Of a stretch of 64,000 nt of DNA, positions 63,929 through 64,000 are shown one piece after another. The stretch is from assembly GCF_900105025.1 (NCBI RefSeq), contig NZ_LT629759.1:1240001-1304000 (forward strand), in the 5' to 3' direction. Under the pieces are notes generated by a model. That model saw nothing but the letters and a program-made list of their open reading frames with translations. It ran no database searches and was not told the origin of the DNA. A program made the translations under genes and the position numbers. The stretch is from Parafannyhessea umbonata. Lineage in GTDB: Bacteria > Actinomycetota > Coriobacteriia > Coriobacteriales > Atopobiaceae. The stretch's first letter is position 1; each line of letters opens with the position of its first letter.

Positions 63929-64000
63929 CGCGAGCGTGGCGGACGCGGTCGTGGAGGCCGGCAAGAGGTGCTCGCTCACGAAGTCCGTGCTCGCGGAGTG
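63918..64000 (+). CDS. istB: IS21-B helper ATPase IstB, copy 2 (5' part)
   Basis: The first ~27 codons (MQSSASVADAVVEAGKRC...) match istB copy 1; the window ends within the gene. Confidence 0.93.
   Translation, partial: MQSSASVADAVVEAGKRCSLTKSVLAE

Larger units (their letters stand above)
62280..64000 (+). mobile_element. IS21-family element B, copy 2, partial at window end
   Basis: Matches copy 1 from its first base (TGTTGATTTTCAATAG). It is inserted into the ISL3 transposase; the left flank octamer is GGCCCTTC. The right end and target duplication are outside the window. Confidence 0.95.

Noticed and set aside
61403-63979. A single long minus-strand frame joining the ISL3 transposase to IS21-B sequence
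   Set aside because: It is a chance read-through of antisense istA in high-GC DNA; the real genes are istA on the plus strand and the cut ISL3 transposase.

Overview
The window is mostly high-GC DNA with actinobacterial-style genes and a gut-type mobile resistance island. A Coriobacteriia member (Olsenella/Collinsella/Atopobium-like) is my best guess. This is inferred from base composition, gene style and tet(W) context, not proven.

Bases 1-19,724 are ordinary chromosome: the 3' end of an LPXTG surface protein, an Rpn-type nuclease with a decayed neighbour, Dps, an NADH oxidase, an M19 dipeptidase, a stand-alone UvrA-like ATPase, a decayed DDAH gene, tRNA-Val(GAC), PrsW, DegV, a divergent MarR/YoaK pair around a palindromic operator, an iron-dependent alcohol dehydrogenase, a VWA protein beside a macro-HTH fusion, a LUD protein, AzlCD and a nitrilase.

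Bases 19,848-32,933 are a complete type I-E CRISPR-Cas locus read on the minus strand: cas3, then cse1-cse2-cas7-cas5-cas6e-cas1-cas2, a leader, and an array of 55 repeats and 54 spacers. The cas3-cse1 gap carries two degenerate repeat-like elements around a 21-nt pseudo-spacer. That is a possible crRNA-like regulator and one of the more novel signals here.

Bases 33,206-41,210 hold a dead IS30 element, a translationally coupled DUF262-HEPN gene pair (candidate abortive-infection or toxin module), and an IS21-family element split by a second IS21-family element with a clean 8-bp target duplication. Bases 41,557-50,446 are a type I restriction-modification operon (RHH protein, an unusually long hsdM, hsdS, hsdR) with an added PD-(D/E)XK-like gene at its end.

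From 50,785 rightwards lies an integrated element. A 45-bp tRNA-Val 3' half (att site) is followed by a tyrosine integrase, an excisionase-like gene and cargo. Within it a low-GC insert carries tet(W) with leader peptide and attenuator, a KTR protein, an RlmA-type 23S rRNA methyltransferase and a radical-SAM RlmN/Cfr-family methyltransferase. Two ISL3-family copies bracket the KTR and methyltransferase part, with tet(W) just outside the left copy. The right ISL3 copy is broken by a second copy of the IS21 element, which runs off the window. The right end of the integrated element is not visible.
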